From Halosimplex halobium (GTDB lineage Archaea; Halobacteriota; Halobacteria; Halobacteriales; Haloarculaceae), in assembly GCF_051414055.1 (NCBI RefSeq), contig NZ_JBLKNX010000008.1, positions 124,001-188,000 on the forward strand: DNA of 64,000 nucleotides. Direction: 5' to 3'. A model generated the notes under the pieces. It was given only the letters and a program-made list of their open reading frames with translations, did no database searches and was not told the origin of the DNA. The stretch's first letter is position 1; the number at the start of each line of letters is the position of its first letter. A program made the translations under genes and the position numbers. Below are positions 25,295 to 33,948 of this stretch, piece by piece.

Positions 25295-26074
25295 TCACGA
25301 GACGCGCATCGAGCCGTACAGTGCGAGGGCAGTTACGACGCCGACGACGAGCAGGTAGGCGGCACCCTCACCGGCAGTCGACAGCGCGATCTCGGTCGAG
25401 AAACCGGCGTCGACAGCGAGTTCGACGGGCGCGTGGCCGGGGAGGAGGCGGGCATACTCGGGCGGGTCCGCCAGCGGGTTCTGGACGAGGAAGATATCGA
25501 GCATCGTGCCGAACAGCGCGAGGTAGACGCCGGCCAGCCGGTCGACGACGAGCCCGGCGAGCACGCCGAGCAGGCCGTAGACGAGGGCGGCCAGCAGGGT
25601 CGCGCCGGCGAGGACGAGCGGCCGTTCGGGGACGAAGACGGTCGCGGCCGTCCCCACGGAGACGCCGGCGACGACGGTCCCGACGACGGCCAGCAGGCCG
25701 AACCGGGCGAGCAGAACCGATGCCGGGTTCGCGCCCGCGACGACGAGGCGGGCGTCGGCGTCGCGGGCCGTCTGCATCAGGAACACCCCGGCCAGCGCGC
25801 CGACGAGCGCGCCGACGAGCGGGACCATGAACACCGCGTAGACGCTCGCCAGCTCGACGGTCTGGGTCCCGCTCCCCGGCACGTCCAGCGGTGCGGTCGT
25901 CGCGGGCACCAGCCGGGTGAACGCGCCGATCAGGTAGGCGGGGAGGAAGACGAACAGGGCCAGCAGGACCGGCGTGCGGGCGTACTCGCGGACGCCGCTC
26001 GCGAAGGCGGCCAGCGCGGTCGAGCGCCGGCTCCCGGAAGCGGCCGACGACCCGGGGGCGCCGTCGACGCTCAC
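25295..26074 (-). CDS. ABC transporter permease
   Basis: 259 residues starting with GTG at 26074, which overlaps the stop of the upstream permease gene as GTGA (translational coupling). Six hydrophobic segments (VLLALFVFLPAYLIGAFTRL, FMVPLVGALVGALAGVFLMQ, LLARFGLLAVVGTVVAGVSV and three more) match ABC-2-type permeases. It is the third gene of a tricistronic exporter operon (ATPase 26863, permease 26071, permease 25295), and the two permeases are paralogous, so the transporter is probably a heterodimer. Exported substrate unknown. Confidence 0.85.
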   Translation of the reverse strand: MSVDGAPGSSAASGSRRSTALAAFASGVREYARTPVLLALFVFLPAYLIGAFTRLVPATTAPLDVPGSGTQTVELASVYAVFMVPLVGALVGALAGVFLMQTARDADARLVVAGANPASVLLARFGLLAVVGTVVAGVSVGTAATVFVPERPLVLAGATLLAALVYGLLGVLAGLVVDRLAGVYLALFGTMLDIFLVQNPLADPPEYARLLPGHAPVELAVDAGFSTEIALSTAGEGAAYLLVVGVVTALALYGSMRVS

Positions 26075-26862
26075 GCGCCCTCACCCCTGTTCGCGACGCG
26101 GACGTAGGCGCCGAGGACGAGCGCGAACAGGACCGCGAGGTACGCCAGCCCCGCCAGCACGTCGTCGGTCGGGACCGACCCCTCCAGCACGGCCGACCGG
26201 AAGAGGGCGTGGGGGTAGTGCAGCGGGAGGAGGTTCACGACGGGGGAGTCCACGTCGACGATCCCGCTGGCGAGGAAGTCGTCGAAGTCCGCGACGAACA
26301 CGAGTACGAGCGACCCCTCCAGTTCGCGCGGGAGGACGGTCCCGACGAGCACGCCGATGAGGCCGTAGGTCAGCGCCGCGAGCGCCAGCGCCCCGAAGGC
26401 GGCCGCGGGCGCGGCCACGTCGACGCGCCACCACAGCGCGCCGAACGTGACGGCCGCCGAGCCGACGCTCACCGCGAGGACGGTCCCCAGCCGGGAGACG
26501 AAGATCTCGGCGCGGGAGAAGCCACAGACCGCGAGGCGGCCGTCGGCCTGCACGGCGCTGACGACCTGGAAGAGACCGATCAGGCCCGCGAGGAAGGCGG
26601 CGGCGAAGACGGCGCCGTTGACCCGGCCGAGCGTCGCCGGGACCGTCGTCATGTAGGGGAACTCCGGGAACGAGGCCATCGCGCGGCCGTACCCCTCGAC
26701 GACCAGCGGCGGGAGCGCGACCAGCAGGACGACGTGGACGGGTTCCCGGAGGAACTCCCGGACGTGCGCGAGCAGGCCGGTCGCGAGCCGGTCGCGGCGG
26801 GTGCGACCGGCAGTGGAGTCGCCGGCCGCCCGGTCGCCGGCGGCGTTCGCGCCCCCGCCCAT
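26071..26862 (-). CDS. ABC transporter permease
   Basis: 263 residues from ATG 26862, which directly abuts the stop of the ATPase gene. ABC-2-type membrane protein with six hydrophobic segments (VHVVLLVALPPLVVEGYGRA, VFAAAFLAGLIGLFQVVSAV, LTYGLIGVLVGTVL and others). A QADGRLAVCGFSRAEIFVSR loop corresponds to the DARLVVAGANPASVLLARF loop of its partner, the usual coupling region with the ATPase; this shows the two permeases are paralogous. Part of the same operon, divergent from a GbsR/MarR-like regulator. Confidence 0.85.
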   Translation of the reverse strand: MGGGANAAGDRAAGDSTAGRTRRDRLATGLLAHVREFLREPVHVVLLVALPPLVVEGYGRAMASFPEFPYMTTVPATLGRVNGAVFAAAFLAGLIGLFQVVSAVQADGRLAVCGFSRAEIFVSRLGTVLAVSVGSAAVTFGALWWRVDVAAPAAAFGALALAALTYGLIGVLVGTVLPRELEGSLVLVFVADFDDFLASGIVDVDSPVVNLLPLHYPHALFRSAVLEGSVPTDDVLAGLAYLAVLFALVLGAYVRVANRGEGA

Positions 26863-27636
26863 CTACGCCACCTCCGTCGGGTCGGCGACCGACCCCTCGC
26901 CGCTTCCGTCGCGGTCAGCCGCGGCGCGACCGCTCCCGCCGGCTTCGGGGTCGGTCTCGACGAGGTCGCCGTCCCGGAGTTCGTAGATCCGGTCGAAGCG
27001 CTCGCGTTCGCTGACGAAGTGGGAGATGATCGCGATGGCGGTCCCGCCGTCGGTCAGCTCCTCGGTGAGCTCCCAGAACGCGAGGTAGGTCTCCCAGTCG
27101 AAGCCGGTGTACGGTTCGTCGAGCAGGAGCACGTCGGGGTCGTGCAGCAGCGCGACCGCGAGGTTGACCTTCTGGCGGTTGCCGCCGCTGAGGTTCCGGA
27201 CCTGGTAGTCGAGGAACTGTTCGAAGTCGAGGCGGTCGGCGAGCCGTTCGCGAGCGTCGGCGACGGCCGCCTCGGAGAGCCCGTACGCGGCGCCGAACAG
27301 GTCGAACGTCTCCGCGACGGTCAGCCGGTCGTACAAAAGCGACTCCTGGGGACACCAGCCGACACGGCCGGAGCGGTCGACCGACCCCGCGTCCGCGTCG
27401 AGCGCGCCGACGAGGATCTGCATCAGCGTCGACTTCCCCGACCCGTTGGCGCCGACGATCCCGACGATCTCGCCCGCCCGGATCTCCACGTCGACGCCGT
27501 CTAACACCTCCACACCGCGACCCCACGGGAGCCGCGAGTCGTAGGACTTCTCGATGCCGCTGCCCCGGAGGACCACTCCGTCGCCGTCACCGGGCTCGAC
27601 GGTACCACCGTCTGCTGCTATCGGAATATTCGGCAT
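26863..27636 (-). CDS. ABC transporter ATP-binding protein
   Basis: 257 residues from ATG 27636. Walker A GANGSGKST (about 62-70), Q-loop WCPQESLLYDRLTV, signature LSGGNRQKVNLAVALLHDPD, Walker B VLLLDEPYTG and the H-loop IAIISHF are all present, so it should be an active ATPase. The start is uncertain: ATG 27654 lies 18 bases upstream within a duplicated 11-base motif. I choose 27636 because a TTAAAT box is centred 28 bases upstream of it. It is the first gene of the exporter operon; the C-terminal 40 residues are a Gly/Ser/Asp-rich tail not needed for ATPase function. Confidence 0.9.
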   Translation of the reverse strand: MPNIPIAADGGTVEPGDGDGVVLRGSGIEKSYDSRLPWGRGVEVLDGVDVEIRAGEIVGIVGANGSGKSTLMQILVGALDADAGSVDRSGRVGWCPQESLLYDRLTVAETFDLFGAAYGLSEAAVADARERLADRLDFEQFLDYQVRNLSGGNRQKVNLAVALLHDPDVLLLDEPYTGFDWETYLAFWELTEELTDGGTAIAIISHFVSERERFDRIYELRDGDLVETDPEAGGSGRAAADRDGSGEGSVADPTEVA

Positions 27637-27667
27637 ATACAAAATATTCTGCATAGAACGATTTAAG
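27626..27667 (-). promoter_or_regulatory. Promoter and candidate operator of the ABC operon
   Basis: On the plus strand ATATTCGGCAT (27626-27636) and ATATTCTGCAT (27644-27654) are near-identical and 18 bp apart; each contains one of the two candidate start codons. A TATA-like box (TTAAAT on the minus strand, 27662-27667) lies beyond them. The region faces the divergent regulator gene at 27744, so the repeated AT-rich motif is a good candidate for that regulator's binding site. The binding is inferred. Confidence 0.5.
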
Positions 27668-27743
27668 CGTTGGGGGTCCCGAGGTGGAGACACGCCGCCG
27701 GCGGCCGGCCGCGGAACGCGGGCCGCCGGGGACACACCGACAC

Positions 27744-28289
27744 ATGAGCGACACAGACTCCGAGGACCCGGTCGAGTCGGCGCGCGCGGCGGTCATCGAC
27801 GCCGTCGAGCGCAGCGCGGAGGTCTACGGCGCCAAGCGCAGCTACGGGCGGCTGTTCGGCATCCTGCTGTTCGAGCCCGAGCCGGTCTCGCTGGACGAGC
27901 TCGTCGCGGAGAGCGGCTACGCCAAGTCGACGGTCAGCACCGCGATGAACACCCTGGAGCGGTTCCACCTCGTCCACCGGCGGTCGCTGCCCGGCGAGGG
28001 CAAGAAGGCCTTCTTCGAGGCCGAGACGGACCTGTGGTACGTCTTCCAGCAGTTCCTGAGCCAGGAAGTCACCCGCGAGATCCGGATCATGACCCGCGCG
28101 CTCGACGAGGCCGAGGCGGCACTCGAGGACGCCGAGGGCGAGCGCGCCCAGTACCACCTCGAACAGGTCCGCGAACTCCAGCGGGTCTACGACCGCAGCG
28201 AGCGGCTCGTCTCGCTGCTCACGAGCCAGCCGCTGGACCGCCTCGTCGAGGCGCTCGGGCGGCTCACCGGCGGCGACCGCGACCGCTGA
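27744..28289 (+). CDS. GbsR/MarR-like winged-helix regulator of the divergent ABC exporter
   Basis: 181 residues from ATG 27744 (MSDTDSEDPVESARAAVIDA). The winged helix (YGAKRSYGRLFGILLFEPEP, VSLDELVAESGYAKSTVSTA, MNTLERFHLVHRRSLPGEGK) is that of the GbsR family of MarR-like repressors, and a long C-terminal coiled-coil (IRIMTRALDEAEAALEDAEG, then YHLEQVRELQRVYDRSERLV) gives a dimerisation arm. It is divergent from the ABC exporter operon, with 107 bp between start codons, the classic arrangement of a local repressor with its target. The signal it senses is unknown. Confidence 0.85.
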   Translation: MSDTDSEDPVESARAAVIDAVERSAEVYGAKRSYGRLFGILLFEPEPVSLDELVAESGYAKSTVSTAMNTLERFHLVHRRSLPGEGKKAFFEAETDLWYVFQQFLSQEVTREIRIMTRALDEAEAALEDAEGERAQYHLEQVRELQRVYDRSERLVSLLTSQPLDRLVEALGRLTGGDRDR

Positions 28290-28416
28290 GGACTGAACGG
28301 TACCGCGGAGCGCGACCGCCGCCGGCGAGTGATCCGGGAGCGACCGCCACGGGCGGCGACCGCGACCGCCGCCGGCGACAGCAACTGTTAGGGGCGTCGA
28401 CCGCGAGGCTCCGGGC

Positions 28417-29670
28417 ATGACAGACGACTCCGACGCCGGCGACGCGAGCGCCGACGGGGGGGCCGACCCCGAGGCGCTGGCCGACCGCGTCGCCGACGGC
28501 GACCTGCGGCTCTACGAACTCGACGACCACGCCGACGCCGAGACCGCGGCGACCGCCCGCCGGCTGGTCGTCGAGCGCGAGACGGGCGTCGACCTCTCGG
28601 CGACCGGCGACTACGCGTTCGCCGCGGAATCGGCCGAGTCGAACATCGAGAACCTCGTCGGCGGGGCGCAACTCCCCGTCGGCGTCGCCGGCCCCGTCGA
28701 AGTCCGCGGCGAGGCCGCCGACGGCGACTTCTACCTCCCCATCGCCACCACCGAAGGCGCGCTGGTCGCCAGCGTCAACCGGGGCTGTTCGGCCATCTCC
28801 GCGGCCGGCGGCGCGACCGCCCGCGTCACCAAGCGCGGGATGACCCGCGCGCCGGTCTTCCGCGTCGACGGCGTCGCGGAGGGCGCCGAGGTCGCCGAGT
28901 GGGTCGAGGACAACGAACAGCGCCTCGCCGAGGCCGCAGAGTCGACGACGAACCACGGCCGGCTCCAGTCGGTGACGCCCTACCTCGTCGGCGACTCCGT
29001 GTTCCTGCGCTTCTCCTACGACACGGGCGACGCCAACGGGATGAACATGGCGACCATCGCGACGCGGGCGGCCGCCGAGGTCGTCGAGGAGGAGACCCCC
29101 GCCTCCCTCGTCGCGCTGTCGGGCAACCTCTGCGTCGACAAGAAACCTGCCGCCATCAACGCCGTCGAGGGCCGGGGCCACACCGTCACCGCGGACGTGA
29201 CCATCCCGCGCGAGGTCGTCGAGGAGCGCTTCGGCACCACCCCCGAGGCCATCGAGGAGGCCAACACCCGCAAGAACCTGATCGGCAGCGCCAAGGCGGG
29301 GAGCCTGGGGTTCAACGCCCAGGCGGCCAACGTCGTCGCCGGCGTGTTCATCGCCACCGGCCAGGACGAGGCCCACGTCGTCGAGGGCTCCAACTGCATC
29401 ACCACCGTCGAGGCCCGCAAGGACGAACTGTACGCCAGCGTCAACCTCGCCAGCCTGCAGGTCGGGACCGTCGGCGGCGGCACCGACCTGGCCACCCAGT
29501 CGGAGATGCTCGACGTGATGGGGTTCGCGGGCGGCGGCGACCCCGTGGGCTCGAACGCCGACGCGCTCGCGGAGGTCATCGCCGCCGGCGCGCTCGCGGG
29601 CGAACTCTCCCTGGTCTCGGCGCTGGCGTCCCGGCACCTCTCCAGCGCCCACGAGGAACTCGGTCGGTGA
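28417..29670 (+). CDS. hmgA: HMG-CoA reductase (class I)
   Basis: 417 residues. It reduces HMG-CoA to mevalonate with NADPH, the committed step to the isoprenoid side chains of archaeal membrane lipids. Visible motifs: ENLVGGAQLPVGVAGP (substrate loop), TTEGALVASVNRGC (catalytic Glu113), a nucleotide-binding TGDANGMNM in which the usual DAMGMNM methionine is Asn, NLCVDKKPAAINAVEGRG (catalytic Lys), VGTVGGGTDLATQ, and the catalytic His near the C-terminus in LSSAHEELGR (His412). The N-terminal 30 residues are a disordered acidic leader. Monocistronic, with a weak TTA-containing box 28 bases before the ATG. Confidence 0.97.
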   Translation: MTDDSDAGDASADGGADPEALADRVADGDLRLYELDDHADAETAATARRLVVERETGVDLSATGDYAFAAESAESNIENLVGGAQLPVGVAGPVEVRGEAADGDFYLPIATTEGALVASVNRGCSAISAAGGATARVTKRGMTRAPVFRVDGVAEGAEVAEWVEDNEQRLAEAAESTTNHGRLQSVTPYLVGDSVFLRFSYDTGDANGMNMATIATRAAAEVVEEETPASLVALSGNLCVDKKPAAINAVEGRGHTVTADVTIPREVVEERFGTTPEAIEEANTRKNLIGSAKAGSLGFNAQAANVVAGVFIATGQDEAHVVEGSNCITTVEARKDELYASVNLASLQVGTVGGGTDLATQSEMLDVMGFAGGGDPVGSNADALAEVIAAGALAGELSLVSALASRHLSSAHEELGR

Positions 29671-29854
29671 CCTCGGTCCGACCCCGACCCCGAACACACC
29701 GGACGGGGATCGGTACCTGACAGCCACAGATCTTTTCAGTCCGGAGTATCGGCCCCGGTTTCACTTCCGCTCCGGTGACGGCTGGCGTTTACCTGTCGTC
29801 CTCCGGTAGTTCGGGTGGGTCCGACCGGGAGTCCCGGCGGGCGCGCCCACACCC

Positions 29855-30172
29855 ATGCCCACCAACAGCACCGCGGACCGCAGCGTCCGCACGACCGACC
29901 GCAGCGCTCCCGCGAACGACGGGGAGGGTCGGGACCGCGGGGATCGGGGGGACGGGAAGAACCGGGGAACCAGGGGGAACGGCGAACCCAGGGGGAACGA
30001 CGGACCCGGGGGAGACCACGGGGGATCCACCGATCACGGCAGCGAGTGTGACGACGGGGACGACGCCGACGCGCCGGTGCGCCGCGCGACCCGGGTCATG
30101 CGGCTCGTGAAGCTCGCGGCGACGACGCTGGCCGCCCTCGCAGGCGCCGCGAAGGCGCTCGGCCTGGTCTGA
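29855..30172 (+). CDS. Small protein with disordered Gly/Arg/Asp region and hydrophobic tail
   Basis: 105 residues. The first 75 are low-complexity (DRGDRGDGKNRGTRGNGEPR and similar); the end (VRRATRVMRLVKLAATTLAA, then LAGAAKALGLV) is a basic amphipathic helix. The C-terminal part has strong C/G third-position bias, which supports translation of this frame, whereas the antisense frame does not look like a protein. The start is uncertain and the real start could lie further downstream. No family recognised. Confidence 0.45.
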   Translation: MPTNSTADRSVRTTDRSAPANDGEGRDRGDRGDGKNRGTRGNGEPRGNDGPGGDHGGSTDHGSECDDGDDADAPVRRATRVMRLVKLAATTLAALAGAAKALGLV

Positions 30173-30287
30173 GCGGCTGCTCGACACCGCTTTCGGCCGC
30201 CCGTGGCCGCCGTGCCTCCTCCGTGGCCGCCGTCGACCAGTTCCACCGGAGAAACGCCTTTGCCCGTCGCCTCCCTGGTACCGGACC

Positions 30288-30677
30288 ATGGACGACAGGG
30301 CGCCGATCTACGCGGCGGCCGGGGGGATCGTGTTGCCGGTCGCGACCGTCTCGCTGGTCGGGGGCGCGATCGACGCCGGCGTCGTCCACCCGGTCGTCGG
30401 GCTCGTGCTCCTCTTTCTCGTGCCCGTCCTCGGGATCGTCTGGATCGTCTCGGCGGCCTGGAAGCTCGGGCTCACGGGGTGGGACCCGCTGGACCGGTTC
30501 CGCACGCGGGCCACCGTCCGCGAGGACATCCCCGCGCAGTTCCACGACGCCATCGACCACGAGACGCTCGACGAGGAGAAAGAGGAGGGGAAGATCCCCA
30601 CGAACCTGTTCGTCTTCGGGCTGGTCTACTTCGTCGCCGTCCCGGTGTTCGCGCTGCTGTTCGTCGTCTGGGGCTAG
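30288..30677 (+). CDS. Three-helix membrane protein of unknown function
   Basis: 129 residues. Helices IVLPVATVSLVGGAI, VGLVLLFLVPVLGIVWIVSA and FVFGLVYFVAVPVFALLFVV flank a charged central loop (RFRTRATVREDIPAQFHDAI, then DEEKEEGKIPT). The stop codon TAG shares the palindrome CTAG (30674-30677) with the stop codon of the convergent gene 30674-31048. A CCTTTG patch about 28 bases upstream of ATG 30288 is a weak promoter candidate. Function unknown. Confidence 0.7.
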   Translation: MDDRAPIYAAAGGIVLPVATVSLVGGAIDAGVVHPVVGLVLLFLVPVLGIVWIVSAAWKLGLTGWDPLDRFRTRATVREDIPAQFHDAIDHETLDEEKEEGKIPTNLFVFGLVYFVAVPVFALLFVVWG

Positions 30678-31048
30678 ACCCCGACGGCGGCCCGGACGCG
30701 GTGGCCGTGGTCGGCCCAGAGCCCGACGGCGGCGCCGACAGCGATGAGCGTCCACCCTGTCCAGAAGGTCCGGCCGGGGAACCCGACTGCCGCGCCGACG
30801 CTCCAGACCGCCCAGCCGACGGCCGCGACGACCGTTCCCGCGGCGTCGAGCCTGTCGCCCTGCGTCTGCGACACCGTGGCGAGCGCCACGAAGACGACCG
30901 CGAGTACCCCCGTGAGCGCGACCAGCCACGGATCCGCCGGCGCGACGACGACCGTCGTGGCGAGCACGGCGGCGATGCTCGCCAGCGTCACCGTCCCCCA
31001 GGCGTACCAGAACCGCCGACCGAGCGCTCGCAGCGAGTCGGGATCCAT
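30674..31048 (-). CDS. Four-helix membrane protein of unknown function
   Basis: 124 residues with four hydrophobic segments (WGTVTLASIAAVLATTVVVA, WLVALTGVLAVVFVALATVS, AAGTVVAAVGWAVWSVGAAV, and WTGWTLIAVGAAVGLWADHG). It overlaps the convergent gene by 4 bp through a shared CTAG containing both stop codons. No family recognised; soluble parts are very short, so it is probably entirely in the membrane. Confidence 0.7.
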   Translation of the reverse strand: MDPDSLRALGRRFWYAWGTVTLASIAAVLATTVVVAPADPWLVALTGVLAVVFVALATVSQTQGDRLDAAGTVVAAVGWAVWSVGAAVGFPGRTFWTGWTLIAVGAAVGLWADHGHRVRAAVGV

Positions 31049-31112
31049 CGAGCGAGGGTTGGGTCGGCCGCCGCAAGTGTCTTTCCGTTCGGTTGACTAG
31101 TCTGGAGGGTAC

Positions 31113-31634
31113 CTACAGCAATCGATAGACGCCCCGGTTCTCGGTCGCCTCGCCGGCGCGGACCAGTTTCTCCAGCGTCTTCCGGGTGTACTCGGCGTCG
31201 ACGCCGCGCTCGGCGGCGTAGTCGACGACAGCCTCCTCGGTCGCCTCGTCGAGTTCGCGGACGGCCTCGCGGACGCGCTCCTTGCGGCTCTTCGACCCCC
31301 CCGAGTCCATCGTCCGGTCGCCCGCTTCGGCGACCGCGTCGGCGTCCAGCCCCGACCCCTCCAGGTACTCCTCGTCGGAGGGGCCCGCGTCGTCGAGCTG
31401 GCGCTCCATCTCGGTGAACGAGTCGAGTTCGGCGAAGGCGTCGCCGTGACCCTGCCGGTTGGCGAGCATCGACGCGCGCACCTCGCGGGCGTGGTCCTCC
31501 TCGTCGGTCGTGACGAACTTCTTGCGCTTTTCGTACTGGCGGGTCGTCCCGCAGCGGGGACACTGGCTGGTCTCCGGCCGCCCCTCGACGACCCAGAGCA
31601 TCGAACAGTCGCTACAGCCCACGACGGCGTACAT
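31113..31634 (-). CDS. DUF5817-like zinc-ribbon protein with C-terminal winged helix
   Basis: 173 residues. The N-terminal MYAVVGCSDCSMLWVVEGRP ETSQCPRCGT region is a zinc ribbon (CSDC and CPRC). The middle is charged and helical (KKFVTTDEEDHAREVRASML); the C-terminus (REAVRELDEATEEAVVDYAA, then EYTRKTLEKLVRAGEATENR) is a winged helix. This arrangement is typical of the haloarchaeal DUF5817 group, sometimes named replication protein H; the name is from memory. It probably binds DNA. A GATATC box lies 27 bases before ATG 31634. Confidence 0.75.
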   Translation of the reverse strand: MYAVVGCSDCSMLWVVEGRPETSQCPRCGTTRQYEKRKKFVTTDEEDHAREVRASMLANRQGHGDAFAELDSFTEMERQLDDAGPSDEEYLEGSGLDADAVAEAGDRTMDSGGSKSRKERVREAVRELDEATEEAVVDYAAERGVDAEYTRKTLEKLVRAGEATENRGVYRLL

Positions 31635-31765
31635 CTACCCCCGAGTATCGCCCCCGCCGATATCAACGTTCGGTGAGCGGAGTGGAAGTGAACGAACCTC
31701 GACGGTCCGCAGCCGACCGCGGCGGCTGTTCCCGGCCGGCGTGCGTTCTCGCTCCCGGACGACGG

Positions 31766-32638
31766 CTACGACTCCGGCGGGTCCGAACCGGCCCGGAACC
31801 GGACGGCGATCCCGTCGGAGTCGGCGACTTCGAAGCCGGTCTCGCGGTCGGTCACGGTAACGTCGGCGGCCGAGAGCCGACTGCGGGCGGTCGCGACCGC
31901 CTCGGCGTCGGGCAGCAGGAACTCGAACCACGCCAGCCCGCGGCCGCCCGCGGGCTCGGACCGGCCGTTCCACGTGTTGGCGCCGACGTGGTGGTGGTAG
32001 TCGCCCGCCGCGAGGAAGGCGGCGCCCCGCGTCTCCGTCTGCACCCCGAGCCCCAGCCGGTCGGCGTAGAACGACCGCGCCCGGTCGAGCGACGGGACCT
32101 CCAGGTGGACGTGGCCCAGGTCCGTCCCGGGCGGGGCCGCGTCGGCGCCGTCGGACTCCCCGGCGAGGGCGTCGAGGTCGAGCGGGACCGTGCCGATCTC
32201 GGCCGTGCCGTCGTCCGCCCGGGGCCACTCCTCGCGGGGCCTGTCCGCGTACACTTCGACGCCGTTGCCCTCCGGGTCGGTGCAGTACAGCGCCTCGCTG
32301 ACGTGGTGGTCCGATGCGCCGTCGAGGGCCCCACGGTCGCGGATCCGGTCGAGCGCGGCGCCGAGCGCCGCCCGGTCGGGGACCCGGAAAGCGTTGTGAA
32401 AGAGCCCCGCCTGTCCCCGCGCTCTCGGGGGCGCGTCCGCCTCCCGGCGCAGTTCTAGTAGCGGCCGCCCGCCGGCGCCGAGCGTCGCCGCCCGTTCGCT
32501 CCGGCTCTGAACCGCGAGTCCGACGACATCGCGGTAGAACGCGACCGTCTCCGCCAGGTCCGCGACGGTCAGCGCCGTCCGCCCCATCCGGGCGGTCGCT
32601 GGAATCACCGGGCCGTCGCGCTCGGGAGCGTCGTCCAT
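31766..32638 (-). CDS. VOC-family protein, two-domain ring-cleavage dioxygenase type (CatE-like)
   Basis: 290 residues with two vicinal-oxygen-chelate domains. The first (GRTALTVADLAETVAFYRDV) lacks an obvious metal His; the second (DLGHVHLEVPSLDRARSFYA, DYHHHVGANTWNG, LAWFEFLLPDAEAV) carries the likely His and Glu metal ligands, as in catechol-2,3-dioxygenase-like CatE. ATACATA about 29 bases before ATG 32638 is a plausible TATA box. The substrate is not predictable; the LLM oxidoreductase that follows on the same strand upstream suggests a possible link to oxidation of small compounds, but no operon is shown (78 bp between them). Confidence 0.85.
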   Translation of the reverse strand: MDDAPERDGPVIPATARMGRTALTVADLAETVAFYRDVVGLAVQSRSERAATLGAGGRPLLELRREADAPPRARGQAGLFHNAFRVPDRAALGAALDRIRDRGALDGASDHHVSEALYCTDPEGNGVEVYADRPREEWPRADDGTAEIGTVPLDLDALAGESDGADAAPPGTDLGHVHLEVPSLDRARSFYADRLGLGVQTETRGAAFLAAGDYHHHVGANTWNGRSEPAGGRGLAWFEFLLPDAEAVATARSRLSAADVTVTDRETGFEVADSDGIAVRFRAGSDPPES

Positions 32639-32716
32639 GGCTCGAACGTTGGAGTCGCGGTCGTATGTATCTCGGGCGACACCGATGTAACCGGGTAGCG
32701 GCGACCGGCCTCGCGG

Positions 32717-33745
32717 TTACCGACCGGAGAGACCGACGCCCTCGGCGATCAATTCGTGGGAGCGCAGCGCGTCCCCGTGGTCGGGCACCGCGTGCTGGAT
32801 CATCACCTCGTCGACGCCGGCGCGGTCGGCGAGCTGGTCGAGTAGCCCGGCCAGCCGCTCCGGGCTCCCGGAGATCGCGCGGGGCCACTCGCCGTCGTCG
32901 AGCCGCTCCGGCGTCGGCTCGGGGACGCCGCCGAGTTCGTCGACCGCTTCTTCGACGGTGGACGGCGTCCCGACCTCGCCGCGGGCCATCCGGCGGAAGA
33001 CCACCTCGGCGACCGCGCGCAACCGCGCGGCCGCCCGGTCGGTCTCGGCGCAGACGGCGTTGACGGCGACGATCCCCCGCGGCTCGTCGACCCCGCCGGC
33101 CAGGTCCGAGGGTTCGAACTGTTCGCGGTAGGTCTCGAAGGCCCGGACGGCGTACCCCGGGCGGATGAACGCCGCGAAGCAGTAGGGCAGACCGAGTTCG
33201 GCCGCGATCTCGGCGCTCGACGGACTCGACCCGAGCACCCACGGGACGGCCGGCCCCTCGGCGGATCCCGGGATCTCGATGTCGGCGTAGGGGTGGTCTC
33301 CGGGGAAGTCGTCGTAGAGGTGCGAGGCGACCGCCTCGACCTTCTCGCGGTGGTCCGCGTCGGGGTCCTCGACGCGGCGGTCGGTCCCGAGCGCCCGGTC
33401 GACCGCCGGCGACTCGTTGGCCCGGCCGAGCCCGGCGTCGACCCGGCCCGGCGCGAGCGCGTCCAAGGCGCCGAACTGCTCGGCGACCTTCAGCGGGCTG
33501 TAGTGGTTGAGCAGGACTGCACCCGACCCGATCCGGATGGCGTCGGTCTCGGCGGCCAGGTGGCCGAGCAGCACTTCGGGGGTCGTCCCCGCGAGCGTCG
33601 CGGCGCGGCCGTGGTGCTCCGCGACCCAGAATCGGGTGTAGCCGAGCCGCTCGGCCTGCCGCGCGGCCTCGACGGTCTGCTCGTACGCCTCGGTCGCGGT
33701 CCCGCCCTCCGGGACCGGCGAGAGGTCGACGGCGGACAGTTCCAT
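32717..33745 (-). CDS. Luciferase-like (LLM) flavin-dependent oxidoreductase
   Basis: 342 residues from ATG 33745 (MELSAVDLSPVPEGGTATEA); the much longer open frame upstream is proline/arginine-rich and spurious. The TIM-barrel LLM pattern is clear: RFWVAEHHGRAATLAGTTPE, IRIGSGAVLLNHYSPLKVAE, LDALAPGRVDAGLGRANESP, WVLGSSPSSAEIAAELGLPY, and MIQHAVPDHGD near the C-terminus. It belongs to the MsnO8-like subgroup with FMN or F420 as cofactor. Haloarchaea use both cofactors, so this is not decided. Confidence 0.85.
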   Translation of the reverse strand: MELSAVDLSPVPEGGTATEAYEQTVEAARQAERLGYTRFWVAEHHGRAATLAGTTPEVLLGHLAAETDAIRIGSGAVLLNHYSPLKVAEQFGALDALAPGRVDAGLGRANESPAVDRALGTDRRVEDPDADHREKVEAVASHLYDDFPGDHPYADIEIPGSAEGPAVPWVLGSSPSSAEIAAELGLPYCFAAFIRPGYAVRAFETYREQFEPSDLAGGVDEPRGIVAVNAVCAETDRAAARLRAVAEVVFRRMARGEVGTPSTVEEAVDELGGVPEPTPERLDDGEWPRAISGSPERLAGLLDQLADRAGVDEVMIQHAVPDHGDALRSHELIAEGVGLSGR

Positions 33746-33948
33746 GGGGGCGCTCGGGTGCGACTGGGGAAAACCCCGGCGGTCGCCGGCGTCGAAACGG
33801 AGCGGGCCCCGACAGTGGGGACGCTTCGCCCGCGGACCGTCCTGGTTCCCGAGACACCGCCCGTCGCCTCGGTCCGCGGTTCCGCCCTCGCGGTACGCGC
33901 ACGCTGGAATCTTTTTACGCCCGGCGGTCGTGGTCGCGACCGGGACTG

